Assembly (NCBI GenBank): GCA_003221075.1
Contig: QHUF01000242.1
Coordinates: 1 to 14,242 of the forward strand
Source of the DNA: Gemmatimonadota bacterium
GTDB taxonomy: Bacteria; Gemmatimonadota; Gemmatimonadetes; Gemmatimonadales; GWC2-71-9
Reading direction: 5' to 3'
Length of the DNA stretch: 14,242 bases
Position numbers and translations under genes: made by a program. The notes beneath the pieces are model-generated. The model was not told the DNA's origin. It worked only from the letters and a program-made list of their open reading frames with translations, and ran no database searches. Of the stretch, positions 6,460-13,815 are shown in pieces (the stretch's first letter is position 1; the number at the start of each line of letters is the position of its first letter).

Positions 6460-9400
6460 CAGCGGTCGGTCCGATGGAAGCGCACGTCCTCGGGCGCCTC
6501 CACCGGCGAGCGCATCACACCCAGATAGCGGGTCAAGGCGTCGATATCGACGACGTCGAAGTCTTCCCTCGGCGAGCCGGCCAGCATGCGGAATCCCGAG
6601 CCACCCGTCGCCATGAAGTCGCTGACGACCAGGGTGTAGGGGCGATTGTTATCGATGTCCTTAGCGGCCACGCGCACGCGGCTGATGCGCTTCCCCGGTA
6701 CCTTGCGCGGGTCGTACCACACTTCCGCGCCTGCGATGTGGCAGTCGGGAAGATGATCCTGGCCAGCCACGCACTGCTCCAGCGCCTCCTGCAGCACCGA
6801 GCCTTTGACCGTGAGCCGCAGCAACCGGTTCTGGAACGGCTGCACCTGATAGGCCTGCCCCCACGTCACGACGCCCTCCGGGAGGTCCGCTCGGATGCCG
6901 CCGTTGTTCATGATCGCCACGTCGGCTCGGCCCGCGGCGCGCTGCGCGTCGGCGATGAGGCGTCCCAGACCATACTCGTCGCCTGCTCGCTTGAGCGGGA
7001 ACTTGAGTCGAGCGACGGTTCGCTCCGAGATGTTGCGAACGGCCTGCTGCTGGCGGCCCAGCGCGTCGGACAACGCGACATTCGGTGTGACCTGGTCGGC
7101 ATACGGCGTGACGAGCTGTACGCGCGCCTCGCGCCGCCCGCCGACGCGCACGAAGTCCACCACGCCGATCGAGCGCCCACTCGACTGTGCTTCCACAATG
7201 GGAATACCGTGGACGACGGTGTTGACCCGCATGTGCGTGTGACCGGCGACGATCAAATCGACGGATCCGGAATCGAGTTGGCGTGCGACGTCGAGGATTT
7301 CGCCGTGACAGGACGCGCTGTTCCCACCGCCGATGCTCGAGTCGCACAAGGCCCCCACGTGCGCCACGACGATGACGTAGTCGGCGGCCGCCCGCGCCTC
7401 CGGCAGATAGCGCTTGATCGCCTGCGCGCCGTCCCCGAACGCGAGACTCTGGATGTTGCGCGACGCGGTGCTCGTGGGCGTCTCCGTCGTCGTCAGGCCG
7501 ATCACGGCGATCTTCACGCCGCTCTTCGTCACGAGCTTCCAGGGCGTCGCCCACTCCGGCCGCGCGGTGCCCGCGGCGTTCGTGATGTTCGCCGAGAGGA
7601 ACGGGTATTTCGCTTCGCTCATGCGCGCGCGCAGGGTGTCCAGCGACCAGTCGAACTCGTGATTGCCGATCGCCGCCGCATCGATGCCGAGCGTGTTCAT
7701 GGCGTCGATCGTCCCGCGCCCGAATGTGGCATTCGACAGTAGCGTGCCCTGCATCTCGTCGCCGGCGTCGAGCCGCACGGAGGTGCACCCGCAGGCACGA
7801 GCGAGACTGTCGAGCCACGGCTTCAGCGCCGCCACGCCGCCGACCGGCCGTCCCTGCGACCAATCCCAGACGCGCGGCTCGAGCTGTCCGTGGAGGTCGC
7901 TCGTCGTGAGCACGCGCAGCAGCGTACTGTCCCTGGCGCTGACCAGGGTCGGGGCCGGCGCAAACGCCGCGCGCGCGGCTACGCGTGCCGGATCGGGGAT
8001 GATCGCCCAGCTCGGCCGCAGATACGCCGTCGCCTGGATCGTGCGGACGCGGCGGATTTCCTCGACCAGCAGCTCGCGAATGTCTTCACCCTTGTCGTAC
8101 ACGACGCGCGCGTTCGCGAGCATCGAGTAACCGCCCCCTCCGGCCTGGCGATAACTGTTGACCGCCATGGTGAAGCTGTCCGTCGGCTGCACGATCCGGC
8201 CTTCGTAGGCGAGTCCTCGGATGCGCTGCCCCGCCGGCCGGGAGAGATCGACGTTGTAGACCACGCCGCTCACGACGTCGTAGTTGTAGCCCGCGACGCT
8301 GTCATTGATGATCGGTTGGCCGGGCTCGTAGGTGCGGAAGTAACGGGCCGAGTGCTCGAGGTACTCGCGCAGCTGCTGGCCCGAGATCCGCACCGCGCGG
8401 AGCGTATTCTCGTAGGGGTAGATCCCCGAGACGTCGCGCTGATGCACTTCGCCTTCGGGCAGCCCCGGTTGGATGTCGAAAGCCGCAGCCGCCGACAGCT
8501 GCGCCCCCGCCCGGCGGCGCTGCACCTCATTGATCAAGTCGAGCAGCGGCGTGTCTTGCACCCGTGCGTAGCGGGCATCGAAACCGGGTGTGGCGGTGCC
8601 GAGTGGAGTACCCGCCCACTGCCGCGCCGCTTCCTGCGCGGCGCTGAACCGTTGCGTGAACCGCGGTAACTCGGGCACGGTCGTGAGCGGGATCAGGTCG
8701 GCGTGGATCCTCGTCACGCGCCAGCGGCCCTCCTCACGGCTCAACGACACGTGTATCACCGACAGGCTTTGGACCCAGTTCTTCGGTTGCACGAAATGGA
8801 CGCCGTTGATCACGCTGTCGCGCATTTCGCGGTGCGTGTGTCCGACGATCACGATGTCCGGCTTCGGATTCACCGTGGCGAGCGCGGCGGCGTCGTTCTC
8901 CGCGCCCACACCGGTCGTGTCGTAGCTCGATTCGCCGAAGCCGCTGTGGATCAGCACGACCTTCACGTCGGCCCCTTCGCCCTCCAGGCGCGCGAGCGCC
9001 GAGGTCGTGGCGCCGGCGATTCGTCGCACGCGCACGCGCCCCGTGGCGAGCTGGGCGCGATCCCACAGCGTCGTGCCCGGCGTCGTGAAGCCCGTGATGC
9101 CGACCTTTACGGCGCCGCGCGGCAGGATCACCGTCTTGGGAAACAGGGGCGTGCCGGCCGAGTCTTCGACGTTCGCCGAGACGTAGCGGTAGGTGGCCTG
9201 GGTAGCGGCCCGGCGCAGGAAGTCGACCCCGAAATCGAAGTCGTGGTTGCCCGGTGTGACGACGTCGTACTGGAGGGCGTTCAGCGCGTCGACGATCGGT
9301 TGCGGCTGCCGTTTGTCGTAGCGGCCGAAGAACGTCGCGAACGGGTTGCCCTGCAGCAGATCGCCCGCATCAACCAGCACGACCTGGCCGGGATAGCGGC

Positions 9401-9581
9401 TGCGCAGTGTTTCGAGCGCTGTGGCGGCGCGCGAGAGCCCGCCCGGGGCCACGGCGTCACGAACGTAATCCCATCCAAACACCCGGCCGTGCACGTCGGT
9501 CGTGGCGACGATGACGATATGGGCTGTGTCAGGAGTTGAAACGGCCTGGAGCGCGAGCAGGAGTGCTGAGAAAAGATGCAT
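6459..9581 (-). CDS. Exported tandem nucleotidase: CpdB-like half fused to UshA-like 5'-nucleotidase half (YfkN-like)
   Basis: The 1040-residue protein begins with a signal peptide (MHLFSALLLALQAVS, predicted cleavage near residue 14-20). The first half (about 20-530) has metallophosphoesterase motifs TTDVHG (27-32), DAGDLLQG (71-78), GNHDFD (111-116), His212 and GHTH (247-250). Its C-domain is of CpdB type (YPYENTLRAV 388-397, NYDVVSGVVYNVDLS 433-447). The second half (about 553-1040) repeats the set as TSDLHG (560-565), DAGDEMQG (605-612), GNHEFDW (639-645), His741 and GHTH (780-783). Its C-domain is UshA type (NNGGIRADLPEG 892-903, PFQNRL 915-920, ATGGSGFRML 991-1000). The order matches Bacillus YfkN, a 2',3'-cyclic phosphodiesterase/3'-nucleotidase plus 5'-nucleotidase, so it probably strips phosphate from RNA-derived and mononucleotides outside the cytoplasm. 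Both metal sites look intact. First gene of the salvage operon; no strong Shine-Dalgarno. Confidence 0.93.
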   Translation of the reverse strand: MHLFSALLLALQAVSTPDTAHIVIVATTDVHGRVFGWDYVRDAVAPGGLSRAATALETLRSRYPGQVVLVDAGDLLQGNPFATFFGRYDKRQPQPIVDALNALQYDVVTPGNHDFDFGVDFLRRAATQATYRYVSANVEDSAGTPLFPKTVILPRGAVKVGITGFTTPGTTLWDRAQLATGRVRVRRIAGATTSALARLEGEGADVKVVLIHSGFGESSYDTTGVGAENDAAALATVNPKPDIVIVGHTHREMRDSVINGVHFVQPKNWVQSLSVIHVSLSREEGRWRVTRIHADLIPLTTVPELPRFTQRFSAAQEAARQWAGTPLGTATPGFDARYARVQDTPLLDLINEVQRRRAGAQLSAAAAFDIQPGLPEGEVHQRDVSGIYPYENTLRAVRISGQQLREYLEHSARYFRTYEPGQPIINDSVAGYNYDVVSGVVYNVDLSRPAGQRIRGLAYEGRIVQPTDSFTMAVNSYRQAGGGGYSMLANARVVYDKGEDIRELLVEEIRRVRTIQATAYLRPSWAIIPDPARVAARAAFAPAPTLVSARDSTLLRVLTTSDLHGQLEPRVWDWSQGRPVGGVAALKPWLDSLARACGCTSVRLDAGDEMQGTLLSNATFGRGTIDAMNTLGIDAAAIGNHEFDWSLDTLRARMSEAKYPFLSANITNAAGTARPEWATPWKLVTKSGVKIAVIGLTTTETPTSTASRNIQSLAFGDGAQAIKRYLPEARAAADYVIVVAHVGALCDSSIGGGNSASCHGEILDVARQLDSGSVDLIVAGHTHMRVNTVVHGIPIVEAQSSGRSIGVVDFVRVGGRREARVQLVTPYADQVTPNVALSDALGRQQQAVRNISERTVARLKFPLKRAGDEYGLGRLIADAQRAAGRADVAIMNNGGIRADLPEGVVTWGQAYQVQPFQNRLLRLTVKGSVLQEALEQCVAGQDHLPDCHIAGAEVWYDPRKVPGKRISRVRVAAKDIDNNRPYTLVVSDFMATGGSGFRMLAGSPREDFDVVDIDALTRYLGVMRSPVEAPEDVRFHRTDR

Positions 9582-9729
9582 GCTGAAAGTTGCGAAACGA
9601 GCCGTCGCCGCGCTACCACGTGTGCGTCCAATCGTGACACGGGATTGACGAAGAATTCGCGTCCTCGTATCGGTGGGCCCATCTTTTTAGCACGCACCAT
9701 CGGTTTCTCACCACTGCCGAGGAGCTCCC
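9582..9729. promoter_or_regulatory. Divergent promoter region between salvage operon and phosphoesterase gene
   Basis: This 148-bp gap must carry the leftward promoter of the salvage operon and the rightward promoter of the phosphoesterase gene. On the plus strand TTGACG (9645-9650) and TATCGG (9668-9673) are separated by 17 bases, a plausible if imperfect sigma-70 promoter. CGTGACA at 9633-9639 and ATTGACG at 9644-9650 are 11 bp apart and resemble a two-unit Pho-type operator overlapping that -35. I see no convincing leftward hexamer pair. Confidence 0.4.
9719..9724 (+). promoter_or_regulatory. Shine-Dalgarno site of the phosphoesterase gene
   Basis: GAGGAG lies five bases before the ATG at 9730. 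It is the clearest ribosome binding site in the window and fixes the start of the lipoprotein phosphoesterase, which is independently supported by the signal peptide beginning at that Met. Confidence 0.75.
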
Positions 9730-11130
9730 ATGCACCGACATCCCAGACAATGGCTGTTCCCGCTCGCGTGCGCGCTCACGTCTCTCGTGCTGACCGCGTG
9801 CCGGCCCGACGAGCCCGCCGCACCAGCGCCGTCACTGTCCGCAGAGCGGCTCAACCCGGACGCACCTGCGGCCAGAATCCCCGCCCGCCTGCAGCATCTC
9901 GTCGTGATCTATCTCGAGAACCGCAGCTTCGACAATCTGTACGGCGAATTCGCGGGTGCCGACGGGTTGAGCAACGCCGCGGCGACGAGCACGCAGGTGG
10001 ACGCCACCGGAACAGCGTTCGCCACGCTTCCTCAGGTCTCCGGATCACCCTTCCCTGCGACGTTGCCGAATGCGCCGTTCCCCATCGAGGACTACGTCGC
10101 CGCCAACCTGCGGATCCGCGACCTCGTGCATCGCTTCTATCAGGAGCAGCAGCAGATCGACGGCGGCAGGATGGACAAGTTCGCCGACGTCAGCGACGCC
10201 AAGGGCGAGGTCATGGGTTTCTATCACACCGGTCCGCTACCACTCGCCGCGGAGGCCGCGAACTACACGCTGTGCGACAACTTCTTTCATGCAGCGTTCG
10301 GCGGCTCATTCCTGAATCACATCTGGCTGATCGCCGCGCGCACGCCGGTCTTCCCCAACGCGCCGAGCGCGCTCGTCGCCCAACTCGGGTCGGACGGCTC
10401 GCTCATAAAGGACGGCGCTGTTACGCCCGATGGGTATGCCGTGAACACGTCGTTCACCGTCAATCAGCCGCATCCTGCTTCCGTCCCCGCGGCCAATCTC
10501 GTTCCGAACCAGACATTCGCGACGATCGGCGACCGGCTCTCGGAGCACCACGTCAGTTGGGCCTGGTATTCGGGCGGCTGGGACGATGCACTGGCCGGTC
10601 ACGCCGACCCGCTGTTTCAGTTCCACCATCAGCCGTTTGCCTACTTCGCGAACTACGCAGACGGCACCGCGGCGAAGGCCGAACACCTGCGGGACGAGAG
10701 CGAGTTCATCGCCGCCGCGCAGGATGGCAAACTGCCGGCGGTGTCGTTCGTCAAGCCGCTTGGCCCGCAGAACGAGCACCCCGGGTACGCCGATCTCCTC
10801 ACTGGGGAGAGCCATGTCGTCGACCTGATCAAAGCCGTCCGGAATGGCTCGGACTGGCCGACGACCGCGATCATCATCACCTACGACGAGCACGGCGGTT
10901 TCTGGGACCATGTACCGCCGCCCGTCGTGGACCGTTGGGGCCCGGGGATCCGCGTGCCCACGCTCGTGATCTCTCCGTTTGCCAAACGCAATTTCGTCGA
11001 CCACCACCGCTATGACACGACATCGATCCTCGCGCTGATCGAGAGCCGTTGGCGTCTCGCACCGCTAAGCGATCGTGACGCCGCCGCCGAGAACATGGCC
11101 AATGCCTTCGAATCGGCGCGCGATCGTTGA
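9730..11130 (+). CDS. Lipoprotein phosphoesterase of the AcpA / phospholipase C family
   Basis: Phosphoesterase-family protein (PF04185 type: acid phosphatase AcpA and non-specific phospholipases C), 466 residues. The N-terminus is a lipoprotein signal with lipobox LTAC (21-24; Cys24 lipidated), so it should be membrane-anchored outside the cytoplasm. Conserved motifs are VIYLENRSFDNLYG (59-72; Glu63/Asn64 metal ligands), GGSFLNH (191-197; Ser193 likely the nucleophile), NEHPGYAD (348-355), TYDEHGGFWDHV (384-395; Asp386/Glu387) and RVPTLVISPFAKR (408-420). The catalytic set looks complete. Whether it is a broad acid phosphatase or releases diacylglycerol from phospholipids cannot be decided from sequence alone; the compact length favours the AcpA-like side. 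It is transcribed divergently from the nucleotidase operon and followed by a strong hairpin, so it is probably monocistronic. Proximity to PhoBR-like genes suggests phosphate acquisition. Confidence 0.92.
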   Translation: MHRHPRQWLFPLACALTSLVLTACRPDEPAAPAPSLSAERLNPDAPAARIPARLQHLVVIYLENRSFDNLYGEFAGADGLSNAAATSTQVDATGTAFATLPQVSGSPFPATLPNAPFPIEDYVAANLRIRDLVHRFYQEQQQIDGGRMDKFADVSDAKGEVMGFYHTGPLPLAAEAANYTLCDNFFHAAFGGSFLNHIWLIAARTPVFPNAPSALVAQLGSDGSLIKDGAVTPDGYAVNTSFTVNQPHPASVPAANLVPNQTFATIGDRLSEHHVSWAWYSGGWDDALAGHADPLFQFHHQPFAYFANYADGTAAKAEHLRDESEFIAAAQDGKLPAVSFVKPLGPQNEHPGYADLLTGESHVVDLIKAVRNGSDWPTTAIIITYDEHGGFWDHVPPPVVDRWGPGIRVPTLVISPFAKRNFVDHHRYDTTSILALIESRWRLAPLSDRDAAAENMANAFESARDR

Positions 11131-11144
11131 ACGTCAGTAGAAAA

Positions 11145-11175
11145 GCGAGTCGGGAGGTTCGATCTCCCGACTCGC
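11145..11175 (+). terminator. Intrinsic terminator hairpin after the phosphoesterase gene
   Basis: GCGAGTCGGGAG (11145-11156) and CTCCCGACTCGC (11164-11175) form a perfect 12-bp stem with a seven-base loop, 14 bases after the TGA. An A-run (11141-11144) precedes it, and only a weak T-bearing tail (CCCGTCGTTT) follows, so it is a GC-rich terminator typical of high-GC genomes. It separates the phosphoesterase transcript from the two-component genes. Confidence 0.8.
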
Positions 11176-11291
11176 CCCGTCGTTTGCCGAGTCCGCTGTC
11201 CCCCAAAGTTCGACGTGACACATCACACGACGGTCGTCGCGACGTCACAGTTGTGTTTCAAGCATTCGTTACGCTACCTTCCCGCCTGTTC
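11176..11291 (+). promoter_or_regulatory. Promoter and possible operator region of the two-component operon
   Basis: TTGTGT (11251-11256) and TACCTT (11275-11280) are 18 bases apart and form a plausible promoter; the -10 ends only 11 bases before the ATG at 11292, so the 5' leader would be very short. Upstream are CGTGACA (11214-11220) and CGTCACA (11243-11249), and CGTTACG (11267-11273) lies between the hexamers. They resemble the heptamers before the glycosyltransferase gene but here are not at 11-bp phasing. This would fit autoregulation by the encoded response regulator. Confidence 0.45.
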
Positions 11292-12044
11292 ATGGGGACC
11301 GACACCGGAGCGGTGCACCGCATCCTCGTCGTCGACGATGAGCCCGACATCACGGCGCTCGTCGCCTATCATCTCGCGAAGGAAGGCTATCGCGTCACGA
11401 CCGCCGGCACGGGTTCCGACGCGCTGCGCTCGGCCAGCGAAGAGCGGCCGGATCTGGTCGTCCTCGATCTGATGCTCCCGGGACACTCCGGGTTCGAAGT
11501 GCTGGCGGAGCTGCGGCGCCGGGACGAGACGCGCGACGTCGGCGTGTTGCTCCTGACGGCCCGCAAGGATGAGCCCGATCGCATCAAGGGGCTGTCCCTC
11601 GGCGCCGATGATTACCTGGCGAAGCCGTTCTCCCCCAAGGAGCTGGTCCTGCGCGTGGGCGCGATCCTGCGGCGCCTCTCGGCGCCTCCCGTGGCGGCCG
11701 GCGGCCGCCTCGTCGGGGGGCCGATCGTCCTGGACCGGACGGCCCATCGCGTGACCGCGGACGGGAAGGAAGTCGAGCTCACCGCTACGGAATTCAAGCT
11801 GCTCGAGCGCCTGATCGAGCGGCGCGATCGCGTCCAGTCCCGCTCCCAGCTGCTCGAATCGGTGTGGCAGGCGCAGCCCGACATCCAGACACGAACCGTC
11901 GACATGCACGTCCAGCGGTTGCGCACCAAACTCGGCGCGGCCGGCGACTGGATCGAAACCGTTCGGGCCGTGGGTTATCGGTTCCGCGAGCCGGTCGTCC
12001 CGCCGAAGCGGCCCACGCCCGCGCCGCGGCGCCGTCGCACATGA
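11292..12044 (+). CDS. phoB: OmpR/PhoB-family response regulator, probably phosphate-type
   Basis: DNA-binding response regulator of 250 residues from the ATG at 11292. The frame stays open upstream to 11127, but that stretch covers the terminator hairpin and promoter, so it is not coding. A GTG at 11313 (giving VHRILVVDDEP) is the other candidate start. Receiver domain 9-128: acidic pair Asp15/Asp16, phosphoacceptor Asp59 in LVVLDLMLPG, Thr89, Lys111 (KPFSPKEL). Winged-helix domain about 140-232, with recognition helix TRTVDMHVQRLRTKL (200-214) and the IETVRAVGYRF hairpin (221-231). A basic tail (PPKRPTPAPRRRRT) follows. The gene overlaps the kinase gene by ATGA. Assignment to PhoB/PhoP rather than another OmpR-type regulator rests on the kinase architecture, the phosphatase neighbours and the nearby 11-bp repeats. 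Confidence 0.9.
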   Translation: MGTDTGAVHRILVVDDEPDITALVAYHLAKEGYRVTTAGTGSDALRSASEERPDLVVLDLMLPGHSGFEVLAELRRRDETRDVGVLLLTARKDEPDRIKGLSLGADDYLAKPFSPKELVLRVGAILRRLSAPPVAAGGRLVGGPIVLDRTAHRVTADGKEVELTATEFKLLERLIERRDRVQSRSQLLESVWQAQPDIQTRTVDMHVQRLRTKLGAAGDWIETVRAVGYRFREPVVPPKRPTPAPRRRRT

Positions 12045-13750
12045 GACTCGCCACGCGGCTGTTCGCGAGCATCGGGTTGCTCGTGGCTGCCGCGGTCGTC
12101 GGTTCCATCCTTGCCACGGACCTCCTGCTGCGGCGGCACCTCGAGCAGGAGATCGCGACCGAGCTGGAGCGCGAAGCCCGGCTGGTGGCCGCGCTCGCTC
12201 CGTCGGACTCGACCCGCTGGCCCGACTACGCCGCGCTCGCCGGCGCGCGTCTGTCACGCCGCGTGACGCTGATCGATCCCGAGGGCCGCGTCCGCGGGGA
12301 CACGGAGTTCGGCCGGGACGCGCTTCCGCGCTTGGAGAATCACTCGAACCGCCCTGAGGTCCGCGCGGCGTACGATTCCGCGCGCGGCGTCGGAATGAAC
12401 CAGCGGTTGAGTGCGTCCACGAATGAACGCCAGCTCTACGTAGCGGTCCGCGACGGACCACCCGGGATTGCGATCACGCGCGTGTCGACGACACTGGCCG
12501 TGGTCGACGCCCAGGTCCACGCAGTACAGCGCGCCGTGGCGGCCGCCGGGTTGCTCATGCTGGTCGCGGCGGGACTCGTCGCCTGGCTTCTCGCCCGCGT
12601 CCTCGCGCGGCCGCTGTTGCTCATCGCCGATGCAGCACGGGACATCGCGGCCGGCCGCGCCGCGGAATTCCCCGACGTCCATGTGCCGGAGCTGGCGCAT
12701 CACGTGGACTCGCTCCGCACCATGCATCATGAGCTCGAGCGGCGCTTCGATGACCTGCGCCGCGAGCGCGAGGAATCCCGTACGCTGCTCGAGGCGCTGT
12801 CGGACGGCGTCGTCGCGGCCGACGAACGCGGAGCCATCGTCTCGGCCAATGCCGCCGCGCGCCGCCTGCTAGCCTACGGGAGTACCCAGGCGCTACCGCC
12901 GTTGGGCGAGCTCTTTCACGATCGTCCGCACCGCACGCTGATGCGCGAGGTGCTGGCGGGAGGAGTCGTCGAACGCCGCGAGTTGGATCTCGGTGACCGT
13001 ACGGTCGTCGTTTCGGCGCGGCCGCTCGCGGAAGGCGGGACGTTGCTCCTGCTGAGCGACGTCACGGACCTGCGACGCCTCGAAACGATCCGGCGTGACT
13101 TCGTGGCGAACGTGTCGCACGAGCTGAAGACGCCGCTCACCGCCATCGCCGGGTACGCCGAAACGCTGGCAGCGGAATCCTCGGAGTCTCAGGCTGCGGG
13201 CTTCGCGCAGACGATCGTCGAGAATGCCCACCGCATGCAGCGGCTGGTCAACGACCTCCTGGACTTGTCGCGCATCGAATCGGGAGCGTGGGAACCGGAA
13301 CCGCAAACCGTCGACGTCGAGAGCGCCGCACGCGAGGCGTGGGCGCAGTTCGCCGAGCGGGCGGCGAGCCGGAAGATCGCACTCGAAACAGCTACGAATT
13401 CGTCGTCGGTCCACAGCGACCCCGAAGCACTGCGGCAGGTCTTCACCAACCTGTTCGACAACGCATTGCGGCACACGCCGTCTGGCGGCCGGATCCGAGT
13501 CACGGCGCAGCGGGTTGGCGATGACACCGTCGTGCGAGTCACCGATACGGGGACGGGCATCCCCGCCGATCACCTCCCGCGCATCTTCGAGCGGTTTTAT
13601 CGCGTCGATCCGAGCCGCTCACGCCAGGAGGGCGGAACAGGGCTCGGGCTCGCAATCGTCAAGCACCTCGTCGAGGCACATGGTGGCCGCGTTGAGGCTG
13701 AGAGCGAGCTCGGGCGAGGCACCACAATCCTTTTGTATTTCGCGACTTAG
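12041..13750 (+). CDS. phoR: PhoR-like sensor histidine kinase (TM-sensor-TM-HAMP-PAS-HisKA-HATPase)
   Basis: Membrane sensor kinase of 569 residues, starting at the ATG inside the ATGA overlap with the regulator gene. The open frame extends upstream to 11864, but only as a shadow of that gene. Order: transmembrane helix 8-30; extracytoplasmic domain about 31-163; second helix about 166-190; HAMP about 187-240 with a coiled stretch; PAS about 245-340 (LEALSDGVVAADERGAIVSA); HisKA with phosphoacceptor His360 in NVSHELKTPL; HATPase motifs N (NLFDNALRHTP, Asn474), G1 (DTGTGIP 502-508), F (IFERFYRVD 515-523) and G2 (GTGLGLAIVKHL 532-543). All catalytic residues are present. The HAMP-PAS layout with an extracytoplasmic sensor matches the PhoR/PnpS type found in many phyla. 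No phoU or pst genes lie in the window, so phosphate specificity is inferred. Confidence 0.92.
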   Translation: MRLATRLFASIGLLVAAAVVGSILATDLLLRRHLEQEIATELEREARLVAALAPSDSTRWPDYAALAGARLSRRVTLIDPEGRVRGDTEFGRDALPRLENHSNRPEVRAAYDSARGVGMNQRLSASTNERQLYVAVRDGPPGIAITRVSTTLAVVDAQVHAVQRAVAAAGLLMLVAAGLVAWLLARVLARPLLLIADAARDIAAGRAAEFPDVHVPELAHHVDSLRTMHHELERRFDDLRREREESRTLLEALSDGVVAADERGAIVSANAAARRLLAYGSTQALPPLGELFHDRPHRTLMREVLAGGVVERRELDLGDRTVVVSARPLAEGGTLLLLSDVTDLRRLETIRRDFVANVSHELKTPLTAIAGYAETLAAESSESQAAGFAQTIVENAHRMQRLVNDLLDLSRIESGAWEPEPQTVDVESAAREAWAQFAERAASRKIALETATNSSSVHSDPEALRQVFTNLFDNALRHTPSGGRIRVTAQRVGDDTVVRVTDTGTGIPADHLPRIFERFYRVDPSRSRQEGGTGLGLAIVKHLVEAHGGRVEAESELGRGTTILLYFAT

Positions 13751-13754
13751 CCCT

Positions 13755-13783
13755 CGTTACACAGCCGTAACCCAGGCGTCACA
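13755..13783 (+). promoter_or_regulatory. Pho-box-like operator: three heptamers at 11-bp spacing
   Basis: CGTTACA (13755-13761), CGTAACC (13766-13772) and CGTCACA (13777-13783) are separated by four-base spacers (CAGC, CAGG), an exact 11-bp period. Tandem heptamers at 11-bp steps are the classic binding layout for PhoB/PhoP and other OmpR-type regulators. A degenerate fourth unit (GTTGACC, 13788-13794) continues the phase. The array lies just after the kinase stop and 32 bp before the glycosyltransferase GTG, so it most likely controls that gene. A weak -10 (CAACAT, 13804-13809) follows. Confidence 0.6.
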
Positions 13784-13815
13784 GACCGTTGACCGCGCAC
13801 GCGCAACATTGGCGC

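Noticed and set aside
5245..7742. Two long plus-strand frames opposite adenosine deaminase and nucleotidase genes
   Set aside because: No domain signature, no ribosome binding site, and the opposite strand encodes intact enzymes with all catalytic motifs.
11127..11291. N-terminal extension of the response regulator from the ATG at 11127
   Set aside because: The extra 55 codons would translate through the intrinsic terminator hairpin and the promoter, and receiver domains normally begin a few residues before ILVVDDE.
11864..12040. N-terminal extension of the histidine kinase from 11864
   Set aside because: The stretch overlaps the DNA-binding domain of the regulator in another frame and is Arg/His-rich; the Met at 12041 gives a normal first transmembrane helix and an ATGA overlap.
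11274..12461. Minus-strand open frame opposite the two-component genes (395 codons)
   Set aside because: Low-complexity Arg/Pro/Ala/Gly-rich product, antisense to conserved receiver and winged-helix domains.
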